From positions 234,316 through 298,315 of the forward strand of contig NZ_QULM01000002.1 of the NCBI RefSeq assembly GCF_003482105.1: a DNA stretch of 64,000 bases, written 5' to 3'. This DNA is from Coprococcus sp. OM04-5BH (lineage in GTDB: Bacteria; Bacillota; Clostridia; Lachnospirales; Lachnospiraceae). Shown here one piece after another: positions 62,649 through 64,000 of the stretch. The number at the start of each line of letters is the position of its first letter. The first letter of the stretch is position 1. A program made the translations under genes and the position numbers. The notes beneath the pieces are model-generated. The model saw only the letters and a list, made by a program, of their open reading frames with translations, searched no databases and was not told where the DNA came from.

Positions 62649-64000
62649 CTACTGGGCAGACTCTGTAGAAGCTTCTGTTCCTTCCTGCGTGTCTGCTTCT
62701 GAGGATGAATCATCCTCAGAGGTTGCCTCCTCACTTGAACCATCACCGGTATTGTCTGTATCTGTAGGATGTATCTTATCGTAGAAATCCTTAAAGGCAG
62801 GATCGTTATTATAGAGATACTGTACATTGTCGCTTACATGAGCATATATCTTCTGTATATCAGACTTGGCTATTACATTGTTTATATAGCTCTCAATACC
62901 TGTTGATCTGTTTTCATTTATCTTATATGTGCCGTCACTCTGCTTTGCCACATAGAAGGATTCAATATTAAGCGGATTAGAATCAACATCGGCAATAACA
63001 AGATTGGAAAGTACAAATACCACCTTACCGTTATCATCATATCCATCTGCTACATAGCAGGTTACATTCTTATATTCCTTGATAAATTCTGCAGCAGAAT
63101 TCACCTTTGACATATCATCATAGTTCTCTGTCTCAAGAACACAGGACTTAAGACCATCCTGATCACAGTTTACCTTAGCTGTAAGGAAGGCATTTATCAC
63201 ATCTGTAATTGCTGTATCATCGCACTTCTTATAAGAAGCGTTCTCAGGAATATCAAGCTCAACCGAATTATCCTTGCCCACATCATCAGCAGAAACCTCT
63301 TCTGTTGAAGCTGCTTCAGAGCCGGTCTGTTCTGTATCCTGGACAACTGCGGTATTTCCTGTATTGCCCTTATCCTTGGAGGTATCCTTTATAAAGAAGA
63401 AATACACATAGGCAACGCATAACACTGCAAATAATATCCAGCAGGTAACAAGCGGAGCCACCGATGGCTTCTTAGGCCCATTATACTCCTTCTTCTCAGG
63501 ACGCTCGTCCCACATATCTCCAAAGGCGTCATCTATGTACTGCTTATTATTCTTGTAATCTGTATTATCCTGATAATCGTCAACGTAGGCTTCATCAGAA
63601 TCATACTGATCGTCTTCTTCGTACTGACCGTCCTCAGAATACTCCTCGCCATCTTCGTACTCACCATCCTCAGAATATTCCCCGTCTTCTTCGTACCGAT
63701 CATCCTCAGAATACTCCTCGCCGTCTTCGTACTGACCATCCTCAGAATACTCCCCGCCGTCTTCGTACTGACCGTCCTCAGAATACTCCTCGCCATCTTC
63801 GTACTCACCATCCTCAGAATATTCCCCGTCTTCTTCGTACTGATCATCCTCAGAATACTCCTCGCCGTCTTCGTACTGACCATCCTCAGAATACTCCCCG
63901 CCGTCTTCGTACTGACCGTCCTCAGAATACTCCTCGCCATCTTCGTACTCACCATCCTCAGAATACTCACCATCATCCGGGTACTCTACATCATCGTCAT
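62649..64000 (-). CDS. Membrane protein with acidic Tyr/Glu/Asp repeat region (5'-partial)
   Basis: The real frame runs from the stop at 62649 without interruption to the window edge (codons from 63998), about 449 residues; its start is outside. Residues up to codon ~130 are acidic hexads of the type EYSEDG and QYEDGE. These lead through DDAFGDMWDERPEKK to one membrane helix (VAPLVTCWILFAVLCVAYVYF), then an extracytoplasmic region of about 250 residues rich in Ser/Thr/Glu/Asp, with a folded core (AITDVINAFLTAKVNCD... FYVAKQSDGTYKINE) resembling lipoprotein/DUF4878-type domains. A zinc-ribbon may precede the repeats. The Met at 63515 is internal, not the start. Function unknown. Confidence 0.8.
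   Translation of the reverse strand, partial: DDDVEYPDDGEYSEDGEYEDGEEYSEDGQYEDGGEYSEDGQYEDGEEYSEDDQYEEDGEYSEDGEYEDGEEYSEDGQYEDGGEYSEDGQYEDGEEYSEDDRYEEDGEYSEDGEYEDGEEYSEDGQYEEDDQYDSDEAYVDDYQDNTDYKNNKQYIDDAFGDMWDERPEKKEYNGPKKPSVAPLVTCWILFAVLCVAYVYFFFIKDTSKDKGNTGNTAVVQDTEQTGSEAASTEEVSADDVGKDNSVELDIPENASYKKCDDTAITDVINAFLTAKVNCDQDGLKSCVLETENYDDMSKVNSAAEFIKEYKNVTCYVADGYDDNGKVVFVLSNLVIADVDSNPLNIESFYVAKQSDGTYKINENRSTGIESYINNVIAKSDIQKIYAHVSDNVQYLYNNDPAFKDFYDKIHPTDTDNTGDGSSEEATSEDDSSSEADTQEGTEASTESAQ
63600..63985 (-). repeat. 144-base higher-order tandem repeat coding for acidic hexads
   Basis: The string GTACTCACCATCCTCAGAATA recurs from 63657, 63801 and 63945, exactly 144 bases apart. Each 144-base unit codes for eight hexads (48 residues) of the pattern (E/Q)Y(S/E)(E/D)(D/G)(G/D/E). 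At least two and a half units are in the window. Confidence 0.9.

Noticed and set aside
63533..63976. Minus-strand open frame reading as ILRMVSTK-type repeats
   Set aside because: Out-of-frame reading of the acidic repeat. The acidic frame is continuous with the membrane-helix protein downstream and runs off the window.
63600..63985. CRISPR-like repeats at the right edge
   Set aside because: Contiguous coding repeats with 144-base periodicity, no unique spacers, no cas genes.

Overview
The window reads as a stretch of Lachnospiraceae (Clostridia, Firmicutes) chromosome, probably from a spore-forming, butyrate-producing gut anaerobe. The evidence is Firmicutes gene order (pyrH-frr-uppS-cdsA-dxr-rseP-ispG-polC; gmk-rpoZ-priA-def-fmt-rsmB-rlmN-PP2C-PASTA kinase-rsgA-rpe-thiN; tig-clpP-clpX-lon-ysxC; rho-rpmE-DUF1385-prmC-prfA), an alpha/beta-type small acid-soluble spore protein, a phosphate butyryltransferase/butyrate kinase pair, and families common in this group (DUF5688, DUF4364, NFACT/RqcH). 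A Coprococcus-like organism is possible but is inference only. No tRNA, rRNA, CRISPR array, prophage or insertion sequence was seen.

Layout, read in the direction of transcription (almost everything is on the minus strand; only nptA, a DUF1292 gene, a DUF4364 gene and an Lrp/AsnC regulator are on plus). 64000-61167: a membrane-anchored protein with a highly repetitive acidic N-terminal region that runs off the window edge, an Lrp regulator and an RluF-like pseudouridine synthase. 61155-53118: a divergent NAD ligase, MetA, an SNF-type sodium symporter, MtnN and LuxS (activated methyl cycle), then ptb-buk. 52988-46149: SASP and the trigger factor/ClpP/ClpX/Lon/YsxC protein-quality cluster. 46089-39921: DUF4364, Rho with a large disordered insert, L31, DUF1385, PrmC and RF1. 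39805-34694: HisC, DUF5688, TetR, and a receiver-domain protein/RarA/small membrane protein operon. 34524-28523: SEC-C protein, a secreted wall-binding repeat protein, a UvrD/PcrA helicase, DUF1292 and glycogen synthase. 28404-12907: RqcH, YicC, Gmk, RpoZ, PriA, Def, Fmt, RsmB, RlmN, PP2C, PASTA kinase, RsgA, Rpe and thiamine pyrophosphokinase. 12778-6675: a sodium/phosphate cotransporter, an SSS transporter, a HAD phosphatase and an LCP cell-wall ligase. 6412-1: pyrH to the first codons of polC.

The genes work together as housekeeping: isoprenoid and undecaprenyl carrier synthesis, phospholipid synthesis, translation initiation, termination and quality control, wall-stress kinase/phosphatase signalling, replication restart and repair, and fermentation to butyrate. 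Most genes are tightly packed with 0-20 base gaps and several use TTG starts placed directly behind the upstream stop.

The most unusual items are: a structured repeat element, in a long and a short form, placed in the same orientation just ahead of two DNA helicase genes (priA and uvrD/pcrA); the NRYDN-rich insert in Rho encoded by 24-base tandem repeats; a 144-base higher-order repeat encoding an acidic Tyr/Glu/Asp region at the right edge; a stand-alone receiver protein coupled to RarA; a ligase with altered nucleotidyltransferase motifs; and compact regulatory arrangements (a promoter inside a terminator, and a terminator inside the end of a coding region).
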